Counted from the first letter of the stretch, positions 34,785-46,198 are shown. The stretch: DNA of 64,000 bases from Impatiens glandulifera (GCF_907164915.1 NC_061862.1:86538846-86602845); one strand, 5' to 3'. Numbers and translations are program-made. The notes: generated from the sequence alone by a model not told the origin.

Positions 34785-35917
34785 GGAATGATACAAAGCG
34801 CGATTTGGGAACCGCGATTGGCCCAACGATGCCTACGTGGAGCTACGTGGGTGACAAAATGAAAAAAAAAAACTAAAAACCCTAGCAACTTTCATTCCGT
34901 GTTCATTCCGCTTCCTTCCCTCTCACTAAAAACCAGGATTCTTATATTTTTTTTTTTCTTTTTTCTTCTTCATCCTCATAATCTCTTCTCCTGCAACTGC
35001 ATGTCATCGATGCCTGCATAACTCGAAGGTCACCTACTTCTCCAGCGCATCTGTCATTTCTCGTAAGAATTCATCTTCATCATCATAAACTTCACAGCAG
35101 TTTGATGTTTTTCTCCATTTCCACCATTCACGGGTTAGATTTCACTCTGAACAGCTCTGCTGAAAATGGATCGCATTTCTAAATAATGCAAGTTAAAGTC
35201 ATATGGATGATTTAAGGAGAGAAGCGCAGGCGGGATCGGAGATGTTCATTGATTCGAATTAGTTCTTCCAGAGTAAATCATCGGCGCTGTCACAACAGAT
35301 GTTGTCATTGTAGGGACAGAATGTTAGAGAAACATTTGGCGTAAAAGAGGCAGCTTCAAGGAGAAGAAAAACATGTTTTTTTTAACCCATCTCATGTTTC
35401 ATAATCTAATAATGAAGAAAACTTACTTGAATCTGTACATAGAGGGAGTGAGAACGATGGAGAAACAAGTAAGAATAACATGAAAATGGATAACACGACG
35501 AAAAGACAAGTACTGGCCATTTGCTTCACCGGAGATGGTTTCCGATCTCTTCTCTCTCTACTCCATGAAAAATATAGATTCAAATGCTTCAAACGGTGAA
35601 ATAGAGTTTACGTACGTTTGCGATGGAGAAAACGAAGCTTCAAATGTTTTAAATGGTTTAAGCGTGGAACGAAGCACAGAGCTTTCCGACGACGGAGAAA
35701 ACATAATAGAGCATGGAGTTTGCGGTTGACGGAGAAAACAAAATTTTTTGATGGAGAAAAGGGAGCAGAGCTACGATGATGAAAATGGGCGAGCTTGATG
35801 GAGAGCGCCTCTTTTAGAGGAAGTTGCCCTATTATTCTAAAAAAAAATCACGTTGTCGTTCCACGTAGGCATCGTTGGGTCATTCGCTGTCCTAAGTCGC
35901 GCTATGTATCATTTTTC
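34785..35917. mobile_element. Mutator-like element carrying a host exon
   Basis: Terminal inverted repeats of about 58 bases lie at 34785-34842 and 35859-35917. Shared parts include aatgatac, agcgcga and cccaacgatgcctacgtgg. A possible 9 bp target duplication (ATAAAAAAA) sits on both sides, but it is low-complexity and weak evidence. The interior has gene-like composition: a leader-like pyrimidine tract, splice-donor-like gtaag sites and a signal-peptide exon. This arrangement fits a Pack-MULE. Confidence 0.6.
35427..35520 (-). pseudogene. Captured first exon with signal peptide (HIPL-like)
   Basis: On the minus strand, ATG at 35520 opens MASTCLFVVLSIFMLFLLVS, then PSFSLPLCTDS, and the exon ends at a GTAAGT donor. 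This is a textbook secretory signal peptide. The SLPLCTDS that follows, and its position at the exon end, resemble the start of plant HIPL proteins (hedgehog-interacting-protein-like, membrane-anchored). The rest of the gene is absent. The exon lies inside the Mutator-like inverted repeats, so it is a captured fragment. The family call rests on about eight residues. Confidence 0.45.
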
Positions 35918-35999
35918 ATAAAAAAAAGGTGGGTGACATCCACGCTCTCAACGCATTCATTTGAGTTTCTACATATTTTCTTTCTTCTATCATAATTAT

Positions 36000-36380
36000 A
36001 TCTACATAAATATTAATTTATCTCTCCTACAATAATTATTAATTTGTCTCTCATATAATATATATTTTTTCACATAAATTATATAAAATATATATTACCT
36101 TATTAATAATTTTATATTTAATATTAAATATTTGTATATAAAAATATTTATAATATAATTCTGATTTATCAATAATTTTATATAAATACAAACTTTTTCA
36201 TATTATCACACAAATAAATTTTATACTTTTTTTAATAAAAGATTATATATATATTTTAATTTATTTAAAAAATAAATATTTTAAAAACAAATAACATCTC
36301 TCACCTAAAATTAATATATATTAATTTACCTTCCTAATTAATTTTTTTTATTTTCTCTTTAATCTTTTATATATATATAT
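36000..36380. other. AT-rich spacer
   Basis: No features are seen except poly-A/T and short TA runs. Confidence 0.4.
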
Positions 36381-36559
36381 AGAGGTGAGGAGTGATAGAG
36401 TGAGAGAATTTAGTGAGGGAATTTGGTGAGGGAATGACGTGACATCACCTTCATTGGTTGGAAAATGTAAAAGTGGAAGGAAAGAGAGAAAATTTGATTT
36501 TTTCAACGAATAAGATTATGCCACGTCATTCCCTCACCAAATTCCCTCACCTAATCATT

Positions 36560-36567
<8 letters not shown>
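36381..36567. mobile_element. MITE of about 185 bp
   Basis: Perfect 29-base inverted arms (gtgagggaatttggtgaggg onward) lie at 36413-36441 and 36522-36550, with a looser extension outward to agaggtgagg and tcatttctc. Both sides are flanked by TA runs, so the target duplication cannot be read. There is no coding capacity. The folded single strand would be a long hairpin. Confidence 0.75.
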
Positions 36568-36623
<56 letters not shown>

Positions 36624-36746
36624 AAATAAAATAAAATATTATATATATTTTAATTTATTTAAAAAATAAATATTTTAAAAACAAATAACATCTCTTACCT
36701 AAAATTTATATATATTAATTTACAATTCTATTTTTTTTTCTTTCTC

Positions 36747-36844
<98 letters not shown>

Positions 36845-37140
36845 ATATACCTAATAATAATAATTCTCAAATTCTCCTATCATTACTAATTACTAATTAC
36901 TAATTATCATTACTAATTACTAATTACTAATTACTAATGTAACTCTTATTTCATAATTACTAATTTATCTCTCTTTTCATAATTACTATTTTTTTTCGTT
37001 TTTATCTCAAATTCTCTCTTATCATTACTAATTTAACTCTTAATTCATAAATACTAATTTATCTCTCTTTTCATAATTACTAATTTCTCTTTCTTTTTGT
37101 TTTTATTTTTTTTCTCTTACTACCCTTCCATGTTGTAACT
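36564..37140. repeat. TA microsatellites and short tandem repeats
   Basis: (TA)n runs cover 36564-36620 and 36754-36840. A block of about 65 bases (taatttatttaaaaaataaa onward) occurs on both sides of the first run, near 36255 and 36651. taattactaattactaa repeats occupy 36885-36945. Confidence 0.7.
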
Positions 37141-37529
37141 ACATGTATCCTTAAGGTACACATTTTGATTTATCTTGTATCCTGTTAGTGCCCGGCCCAA
37201 TATGTTTGAAGACATTATGCAAGATATCAAATGTGGCCCTAAGTACTCCAAAAAAAAGAAAAACACCAAAACTACAAACATAATATCATAAATAAATATC
37301 TATGCATACCAATAGTTAATATCACAACAACAAAAAAATAAAAAAATCAAGGAAAATTTTATGGTAAAGCTTATTGAATTTACTTCAATAACAAATGCTC
37401 TTGTTACATTGTCTTTAAAAGGAATGACCAAAAGTCTGAAATCTATTAGAAAGACACGACATGCAATACAATTCTACTAGAATTTTACCAATTTGAATCA
37501 GTCAATGCAATACTATTTTCTGAAAATTG

Positions 37530-38320
37530 ATCTTCTTGCACTCTTAGATGCGAAATCATCAATTAACCTATCATAGTCAAGTTTTTCCAAAAACTCATGT
37601 TCAATAGAAATCAAAGCCAAAGCATTTAGTCTTTCTTGTCAAACGCAAGTAATATTTCAATATTTTTAGCTTTGAAAAGCTTCTTTCAGTTGATGCTATT
37701 GTCACTGAAATTGTTAACATAATTCTATATGCAAGACAACTAGTAGGATAAAAATTAGCTCTTTTCAAGAAATTTAGGATTGCACTGGTTGAATCAAGCT
37801 CATTTGGTAAATGTTTTGTAATAGTCTCAATTCATTTAATAAATCCTCATCGTTAATGTCAGAAGTGTGGTCATTCTCCAACTTCTTCTCAAGGTTGTTG
37901 CAACTTCTTTTTAGGTTAACAGAATCCAGGGACTTTAGTTTCTCTGTCGTAAATAAGAACTCAAATGTCTCCTCATATTGCTCATATTGCTCAAACCTTT
38001 TCTCCAATGAACCGATTGCTTCATCAATTATGTATAAAAAGTAATGAATTCTGAAGGATTTTTTACTTGATTCTTCGATAGGTGGTTCAGATGGTTGATT
38101 TTCAGAGTCAATCTCATCAAAATATTTTTTCTTAAGAACTTTTCTTTTTCTTCTCTGGAAACACTGGATCAATATACAATTCAACAACAATTTCTTTGGC
38201 ACAATTCAACGCATTCTCAAACCCTACTTCTTTGTACTCTCTAAAGAATGCAATAAGTGCCTTCACACTATCCATTGCTACATCAATCCGCATATTTTCA
38301 GACTGCAATTGTTTACTGGC
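37530..38320 (-). pseudogene. hAT-family transposase remnant (TTF-finger / ZMYM1-like type)
   Basis: The minus-strand frame at 38202-37774 reads through the linker before the dimerisation domain (RIHYFLYIIDEAIGSLEKRF, then FLFTTEKLKSLDSVNLKRSC). Upstream, in another frame, is NMRIDVAMDSVKALIAFFRE. Downstream, 37760-37530 encodes the hAT dimerisation region (AYRIMLTISVTIASTERSFS, then KLKILKYYL) followed by a frameshift and a further LEKLDYDRLIDDFAS piece. This order is that of plant zf-TTF/DUF4371/Dimer_Tnp_hAT proteins. Frame changes and the missing N-terminal half make it non-functional. Confidence 0.8.
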
Positions 38321-38776
38321 AATATAAAATAAAATGATTAAAAATGATGAAAATAAAAAATAAATATCGAATATTTGAGATTTTCTACTTTGGATTTAAT
38401 ATGTTGATATTTGTTTAGATTTTTTATGATGTTCATTTTTGTAGTCTTAGTTATAAATTGGTTATTAATACACTAATTTAGGCGAAAATAATAAGTATTC
38501 AACGCATTCTCAAACCCTACTTCTTTGTACTCTCTAAAGAATGCAATAAGTGCCTTCACACTATCCATTGCTACATCAATCCACATATTTTCAGATTACA
38601 ATTGTTTACTGACAATATAAAAATAAAATGATAAAAAATGATGAAAGATTTAAGATTTTCTACTTTGGATTTAATATGTTGATATTTGTTTAGATTTTTT
38701 ATGATGTTCATTTTTGTAGTCTTAGTTATAAATTGGTTATTAATACACTAATTTAGGTGAAAATAATAAGTATTAA
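38205..38776. repeat. 293 bp tandem duplication inside the hAT remnant
   Basis: The block beginning ttcaacgcattctcaaaccc at 38205 repeats at 38498. The second copy lacks about 25 bases, near the tatcgaatatt stretch. The duplicated unit covers the 5' part of the surviving coding piece plus intron-like sequence. The second copy ends 20 bases before the tRNA-like pseudogene. Confidence 0.85.
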
Positions 38777-38795
38777 TGTCAACGTGTATTTCTAC

Positions 38796-38865
38796 GCCGT
38801 TGTCGGGGATTGAACCCGGGTCACCCGCGTGACAGGCGAGAATACTTGCCACTAACTACAATGAC
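38796..38865 (-). pseudogene. tRNA-Asp(GTC)-like pseudogene
   Basis: On the minus strand: an acceptor 5' strand GTCATTG and a 3' strand CAACGGC (one mismatch), a D-arm shortened by one or two bases, an anticodon arm CGCCTGTCACGCG with anticodon GTC, and a T-arm CCGGGTTCAATCCCCGA (one broken pair). The length is 70 instead of 72 bases. The fit to plant tRNA-Asp is close, but the mismatches in the acceptor and T stems and the D-arm deletion make function doubtful. Confidence 0.7.
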
Positions 38866-38968
38866 TTGTTAATTTTTTTTTATATATATGTATATAATTT
38901 TTTTGGTGGCCCTACATTTTTGTGGCCCTGTGCAAGTGAACATCTTGCACAGCCAATGGGTCGGCCAT

Positions 38969-39133
38969 GTATCTTGTTACACGTTTTGGTAAAAGACTTG
39001 TCGGAAAATTGTACTGTTGCAGGACATCTTAGACGGTGAGTGCATCGTCTTCTTCCGCCGATGAGACGACGGTGGCGATGAAGACGGCGAGGAAGATGAG
39101 AGATGAGAAGGATCGGAGGAGTGCATCCACCAT
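38969..39133 (-). pseudogene. DUF538-family gene fragment (signal peptide and start of domain)
   Basis: ATG at 39133 on the minus strand opens MVDALLRSFSSLIFLAVFIA, a signal peptide, followed by SAEEDDALTV, a stop codon, and DVLQQYNFPTSLLPKRVTRY. The last part matches the DUF538 start (YDVLxxYNFPxGLLPxGVTxY), with the expected Tyr before DVL replaced by TAA. The fragment ends at 38969, after which the sequence no longer matches. DUF538 proteins are small secreted plant proteins of unclear role. This is a dead remnant. Confidence 0.65.
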
Positions 39134-39399
39134 TTTCTCAACTTGATCAAGCTCATAACAAAGGTAAGTAGTCTCTCTTTTCATTTTTCATCCTAACATG
39201 ATAGACAACTTAACTGGGTTATATTGTATGCCGACAATAACAGGGTGGATAGAATTTAAAGTTTTGGACGGCGATAGGAAGCTGCTTTTTTCGGAAAAGA
39301 AATGAGCCGACAAAGGGAAAACGAATTCAACACGATGGAGGCTTATATTTATAGTAATAATAAATACATATATTAGGAACGGAGTGACTTGCATTTCGC

Positions 39400-42130
39400 A
39401 CATTCTCTATCTCATCAGATTTAGGGTTAATAGACATTTTGTTATTTCTCATAGCATTAAATATGTAAAAATCAGATATTAAGCATCTAAGTTGGGATGA
39501 TGCCTAAAATTTGTTTATGAACTAGCTCTTAGTTAGATGTCTTCCTAACATCTAGAGTTGACACTTTTTGTGGTTTGTTTGTTCATATAGTTGGTTTATG
39601 AAATGAGTGATTTCTTCTCTTATGTTAGATATATGATGGCATGTTGGATAGATATGCCATAAATATTTTATTATCAAATATAAAGAGTTAAGAATTTGAT
39701 TGTTGAATGCCTTTGCAGACACATCCAAACACTCTTCCAATGTTGCTGGTTGGAGGTCATCATCAGTTCAACGATCAAATTGACCATGTTTGTCTTTAAC
39801 TCCTTCTTGAATAGGCTAAATAGTATAGTGTTATGTTGACTTCAAAAGTTTTACAATATGTGTAATTTTTTGTCACATCTCCTCCAAAATAGATCAATAG
39901 CTCTCTAGGGTTCGTTGCTTGTATATGTAAATGTTCGCAACATCTATAGCTAACATTTTTTTGGTTTGCCTGATCCTATGGCTGGATTAGGAATTAGTGA
40001 TTCTACCTAAAAAATGTGTTACACCATTATAAAAAATGTGATGTGAGACTATTATGTTAAACCAACTTATTCAAGCCATTAGCACAGGTTTCCGACAAGA
40101 TTTTTTCTATACTTGTATAGGTACATGTTCACAACATCTAGAGTTGACATGTTTTGTGGTTTGCCTGATTCTATGGTTTGTTTAGGAAATGAGTGATTTC
40201 TTCCCTTATGGGTTATATATATGTGATGACACGTTGGATAACTATGCCATAAATATTCGATTATCAAATACAAAGATTTTAGAAGTTGATTGTTGAATGT
40301 CGTTGCAGATATATTTATACACTCTTTGAAAGATTGTTGTTGCTGGTTAGAGGCCATCATCAGCTCCATGATCTGGACCGCGTTTGTCTTCAACTTCCTT
40401 GAATATGCTTATTTCAAGTAGTATAGAGTTATCTTAACTTCAAATTTTTTATAATATGTGTAATTGTTTTATCATAGCTCCTCTAAAAGAAACAAATGGT
40501 TATTGGAGGGTTCATTGCAATGGTGGTATCAATTGTTGGTATTAATTTTACATGAACAATTACAATACCATTATGTTTGTCATTTTTAGGCTATTGCTCT
40601 ATTTTATTAACTACATATGAATGTACCATAGTCAAAAGGTCTCAAATCTATAAAGTTTATGTGTTTTATTCACATATAAACATTTATTTGTTTTGTTTTT
40701 CCACTTAGTATACATTAGATTCAAATGCCCTCTCAATACATATTACTATATCATTTACTTTTACATTCTACAGAGATGGCATATAGAGATGGAAAATTCA
40801 AGTTTGAATTTGAGAATTCGGATATGTTTGGTATGTGAATGTATCGGATAACAACGGTCGGAAGTTTAGAATCGCAAGACAAATCACAAACCGGAGTACT
40901 TAGACAAAAGGAAAATTTATGATTCATTCTCACGAGAGGGCGGCGGAACGTATGCTCGATGAAATGACTCTAAACGCATATTTTATACGGGGGAGACGAA
41001 ATATTTTATGTAAAATATCTAAATTATCCTCAAGAAGGAGGAGGGAGGAATGAGTAAGGAGTAGGGAGTAAGGAGTAGGGAGTAGGGAGTAGGGAATATG
41101 GAATATGGAATATGGAATAGGGAGTAGGAGTAGGAGTAGGAGTAGAAGTAGGAATAGGAGTGGGAGTAGGAGTAGGAGTGGGAGTGGGAGTGGGAGTGGG
41201 AGTAGGAGTAGGAGTAGGAGTAGGAGTAGGAGTAGGAGTAGGAGTAGGAGTAGGAGTAGGAGTAGGAGTAGGAGTAGGAGTAGGAGTAGGAGTAGGAGTA
41301 GGAGTAGGAGTAGGAGTAGGAGTAAGAGTAGGAGTAAGGGAGGAGGGAGGAGGGAGGTTTTCTTATGAAATTATTTCATTTCTTGATCTCGCGAATTTCC
41401 CTATTTTTAAATAGATCAAAATATAATAACTTTAGAGATCGAGAAAGAGAGATTATAATCTCTCCCACGACCTTAAGTCTTATTTACTCATTATTATTTT
41501 TTAATTAAAAGGGCTCAAATCTATAAAGTTTCTTTGTTTTATTGATATATAAACATTTATTTGTTTTGTTTTTCCACTTAGTATACATTAGATTCAAGTG
41601 CCCTCTCAATACATATTACTATATCATTTGCTTTTACATTCTACAGAGATAGCATACAGAGATGACATACGTGCATACCTAATATGGAGAAATTGATGCA
41701 TTTGTGTCTTTAGGTGTTTGCCAATGGAGTCTGAATTCGTATCGATTATTGATTATTTGATTCAATGATATTGTGTATGTATGGTTGGTTGGTTTAAGAA
41801 ATGAGTTATCTTACCCAAATAAATTTGTGGCGCCATTATACAAAAATGTGATGTGAGACTGTTATGCTGAATCAACTTATACAATCCTATGGTTGGTTTA
41901 GGAATTGAGTGATCCTACCCAAAGAAATTTGTGGTTCCACTATACAAAACATGTGATGTGAGATTGTAATGCTGAACCAACTCATTTATTAACTACATAT
42001 GGACGTACCATAGTTAAAATGGCTCAAATCTATATAAAGTTTCTTTGTTTTTAATTTTTATTGACATATATAAACTCATTTATTTGTTTTGTTTTTTTCG
42101 CTTAGTATATATTAGATTATACATATTGAG
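39400..42130. repeat. Mosaic of duplicated segments
   Basis: A block of about 390 bases from 39547 (aacatctagagttgacac) recurs from 40131. A shorter related block (gtgatgtgagac..., ccaactta) occurs at 39975-40080, 41780-41890 and 41885-41985. A third block (tctataaagttt..., tttatttgttttgttttt, tagtatacattagat) occurs at 40640-40790, 41518-41670 and 42020-42115. Minus-strand frames of the two copies of the first block (39740-39552 and 40393-40079) translate to related peptides (SLYLII-YLWH-YPTCHHI), but I see no known domain. Transposon remains are the likeliest source. Confidence 0.65.
41036..41352 (+). repeat. GGAGTA hexanucleotide microsatellite
   Basis: About 50 copies of ggagta occur, with variants ggagtg, gggagta and gaatat on the left flank and ggaggga on the right. 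Two frames are open through it, one giving a Ser-Arg repeat and the other a Gly-Val repeat. Both follow from the repeat and are not evidence of a gene. Confidence 0.9.
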
Positions 42131-43368
42131 TTTTTATCGTTTAATTTATCTAAGATGCCGTTTAAAAGAGAAATATGAGATAAGTATGTTTTATGGATGA
42201 TATTTTACAGATTAAATGGTAAAACTTTAATTTTGATTATTTTTTCTTAATTATAATTTTTTTGAGATATAGTATATGAAACATATTATAATGTAAGTTC
42301 GGTAATTTGGAGCAAATATATTAAATAATTTGAAAACTTTCACATAATATATATATATATATATAAATAAATAAAGTGAATTATTAATATAATTATAAAT
42401 TTTTTGTATGTTTATTTATGATTTATCAAGTGATTCATCAATTATTCACAGATAATATATATAGATATAGATATATAGATATAGATATAAATATAGATAT
42501 TGATATCTATATATAGATATAGATATATATAGTTATAGATATAGATATCATAAAAAAAATCGAATTATTGGTTACAAATACACTTTTCTTATATTAATTT
42601 TTTCTATAATTTATGCATATAAGTTCAATCTTCTTACTAGAATCGAAGAACCATTCAAAAAGAAGGTTTAGGTAATTGTAAAGAAGAAGTTGAGTAATCT
42701 AATATAATGATAGAATTTAATTTGTATATTAAATTTTTCTTTGTTAGTTTTAAATTTTGTTTCACAAATGCACTTATTTATTTTTAATATAAATAAGTCA
42801 AATTATAATATTTTTAGGTTAATGACTAAAGTTTGTTTTATCTAAAATTGATTTTGATAATTATTATCTCATAATTCTTTATTAACTTATTGTTATTTAT
42901 TTATTTTATTTATGAGAAAATTGATTTATATCTATATTTTATTTTTATTTATTAATGATTACTTTTAGTTTAACTTTTTGTTGGACATTATTTTATTTGT
43001 TATTGTATATTAAGAATATAAACTATTTCTTAATGTATTATACACGTCTTTTATTAAAAGTTTTAAATTTTACTTCTATTTTATATAAGATTCATTTACC
43101 TTTTATATTCTTTTAAATTTAATATTTGGGTTAATTTATTGGTACGAGAATATTTTTTTTTTCTTTCAAACTTTTAATTGTGATTTTATTAATCATGTGT
43201 ACACACATTCAACTTTATGAATGATGTACCAATTTATACAATATTATCATTTTAACTTGTATATTAATTTACACTTATCTTAATTTAGAAGATAACCAAT
43301 ATATATTTACTCTTTAAAATTGTATTAATCATATGTCCCTACAATGTAGGAAAATAACTCTAGTTTAA
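42131..43368. other. AT-rich intergenic DNA
   Basis: No genes are seen. A gatata/tatagata short tandem tract covers about 42455-42550. Confidence 0.5.
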
Positions 43369-43637
43369 TTAATGTTATCCCACCAAGGTAACCTAGTGGT
43401 AAAAGTTCGGCTTAAGAGACCAAAATGTCACGAGTTCGATTTCATCTAGAAGCGTTTTGAGTTTAAGCGGGGGGTCATGGTTGTGGAGATTTCATGCTAG
43501 CTCTCTTTTATTCAAAATAAAACATATGGTCACGAGTTCGATTCCATCTAGGAGCGTTTTGAGTTTAAGTAGGGGGCATGTCTGTGTGGTGTCATGTTAG
43601 CTCTCCTTTATTAAAAAAACATACGAGTTAATGTTAT
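43369..43637 (+). mobile_element. tRNA-derived SINE with target-site duplication
   Basis: A body at 43379-43627 is flanked by the perfect 10-base duplication TTAATGTTAT (43369-43378 and 43628-43637). The head has an A-box-like TAACCTAGTGGTA and a B-box GAGTTCGATTTC. The tail (cacgagttcgat through tctcttttatt) is then partly duplicated (43430-43510 and 43529-43605), giving a second B-box GAGTTCGATTCC. It ends in an A run. SINEs use RNA polymerase III from these internal boxes. Confidence 0.75.
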
Positions 43638-43639
43638 AT

Positions 43640-45850
43640 TTATTTTGAATAAAAGTATTATACAAACTTATAATGTGAAAATTGTAACGAGTAAACACTA
43701 AATAAGTTTTCTAAAAGTCGTATAAAATTACAATATGAATTTGAGAGATTTATAAGTTATAAATCAGTTTGAATTTGATTGGGTTATTTGAGGAATTTAT
43801 GAATTATAAATTGGTACAAATTTGATTGAGTTATATGTGCATAAAGAATTAAATTTAAGAGTTATTATTTTATATAGTTGAACATGAGTTCACATTCATA
43901 TTTAGTGAAATTTTATTTGTGAATATATCTATTTTTTTGTTTAAATTTTGATATTTTGTTTATAAACAAAATATTAAGTATAAATTAAAAAATCAAAATG
44001 ATAGGTATAGATAATTGGTATTTGGCCTTCAAACTTTATTTTTATGACAGGCTAATGGAAAGGAAGAAATTGTGTCACATGTTTACAAATCTTTCACTCC
44101 TACTAAAAGACCTTGTTTGTTTCTTTTCGTTAGTCAAGGGTAGCTATATCACACCAAGAAAAATAAAATAAATTTGAGGGGGAAATTCAAAATAAAGACA
44201 AAGTCTAGGGATCGGATTGAAATTATCTCATTAAATAAAAAAAAGTGAAATTGCCGCCAAATCTGAACATGCTATTGGATCTTTCCCAAGTTATATGTAA
44301 TATTTAATATTTTTCTTTTCTGTTGTTTGTCTTCGTTTATAATTATAATTTTGTTTTTCAAAGACATTTATTTTCCTTCTTTCTTAAGCTTTATATTTTA
44401 TTTTATTTTCTTATAAAAGGTAGGCATGACAATTTATGCATTGTTTTCTTTAAATTTTTTAATTAATTTAAACAAAATTAATTTTTCAATTAATTATTTT
44501 TCAATAATCAGATTACTCGTTTCATTAATCAATATATTAAAATATATTTTATTTTAATTTTATTTTATTATATATATATATATATCAATACCATTTAAGT
44601 TTTTTTTTATCAAAAATAAACTTTACCTCCTCAAAATCATGGACCATCATCTTTTTTTCTTTTTAAGTTTTTAAAAAACTTCAATACCAACAATGACTTA
44701 AATTCCCAACAAGGATGACTTAAATTCTCAACAATACTTAAATTCATGATAATACGAGGAAATTAGTTAATGCCTACCACTATGAATATGAGACATAAAT
44801 CCATTTACTATTCTGCATTCTATTTTAATGATTATTGTTATTACCATCTCCAACTTCTTCAAATTTCTAAAATTTTGGGAAATACCATTATAGCCTATTA
44901 TTCAAAAAAAATATATATATATTATAAAATTATATAATATATTAAAAATTTATATTATTATAAAAAAATAATTTTTATAAAATACATACAATAAATAAAG
45001 ACATTTGTGGTGTTATATATTTAATTGACACAATTGCTATTTGGGGTTCGAGTTTGTGTATTTTTTTGTCAAAATGAAACTTGAATTATAAAAATTTTAG
45101 TCATTGAGGCTTTAAAAAAAACGAATAAAGCTCAATTTTCTTATTTTAATATTAAATTTTTTTTTTGAAATAATTTATCACATTTGTAAAAGAAAATAAT
45201 AATTCTTTTTTTTTTCTTTCAATTTCTCCCATTATTTTCACACGTTAAACATCTTTTAAAACATTCAAACCCGTATTCGACATTTTTGAACGAGTATATC
45301 TCGAAAAAAAAGTACTAATTTAAAATACAAATACATCCAAATTTGTATACCATACATAAAATTATGTCGTTATATTTTTTTTTAAAATAAAATAATCTAT
45401 TTATTTTCAAATTTTCTCAAATTTATTAGATTATACTTTTTTTAATCACCAAAACTAATTTACTAACTAAAATGCGTAAATCTAAAAAAAAATATTCTTA
45501 AAAACATGACAAATTAATTAGAAAAACATAAATAATACGTTAAAATAATATAACTAATGCTTTGTCCATTTAAAAAAAAAAAACTAAAATTTGGATAGTT
45601 TTAATCTATATGAAAACAATTTAATGTTTAAGTCTTCATTTGATAAAACATAAGTATTCTATCAGAATCATGAAGTCTGAACACAAGTGACTCAAATACC
45701 ATCCTCGTCCATTATAATTATCTATAGTACTCCAAATAGATTTAAGCTCATTTGAAAATCTCAATCTTAAAATTTGATCAAGAGTAATAATTTGTACTAA
45801 ATTGAAAATTGATGTAAAATTTGAAAAGAAAGATAGAAAATTGCATAAAG
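43640..45850. other. AT-rich intergenic DNA upstream of CESA8
   Basis: No gene is supported. Long A/T tracts dominate. Short minus-strand frames near 45636-46051 overlap the CESA8 leader and show no domain. Confidence 0.5.
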
Positions 45851-45860
45851 GGGCGTGACA

Positions 45861-46198
45861 TATAAGCATGGTGGGTTATGATGTGGGAAGCCTAACTCCC
45901 CAACCATACCATACCATTCCTTGCAATTCCCGCAATTTTTCAAAATCTCTCTCTTTGAGGTTGTCGCCTGCAGATAGAGACCAGATGACACCAACCCATC
46001 AACCTCCGTGTGCTCTACCAGCAATCTCCAACCTTTCCATCTTTCCACCATTACAAATGTCGATCATCCAACCTCGTTCACTTCACGCCGCTCTGTTACA
46101 ACTCAAACTTCCAATTGCTTTTCCCCATACCAATCAGACAAGAGGGACACAAATCCTAAGATTTCAAGTTTTTGTATTATCCTCAACCTGCAAACAAG
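45861..46198 (+). promoter_or_regulatory. Putative CESA8 core promoter and 5' leader
   Basis: A TATA-like TATAAG lies at 45861-45866, which would place a start near 45890 and give a leader of about 300 bases. CACCAACC at 45989-45996 matches the secondary-wall MYB-responsive element (T/C)ACC(A/T)A(A/C)(T/C), which MYB46/MYB83 use to activate secondary-wall CESA genes. The motif is short and could occur by chance. The real start site is not visible. Confidence 0.3.

Noticed and set aside
39552..40393. Two related minus-strand ORFs as a tandem gene pair
   Set aside because: They are similar only because the underlying block is duplicated. There is no recognisable domain, and splice and start contexts are poor.
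41105..41414. A possible SR-rich protein (Ser-Arg repeat) and a Gly-Val repeat protein
   Set aside because: Both come from the same GGAGTA microsatellite in different frames. There are no flanking exons or splice context.
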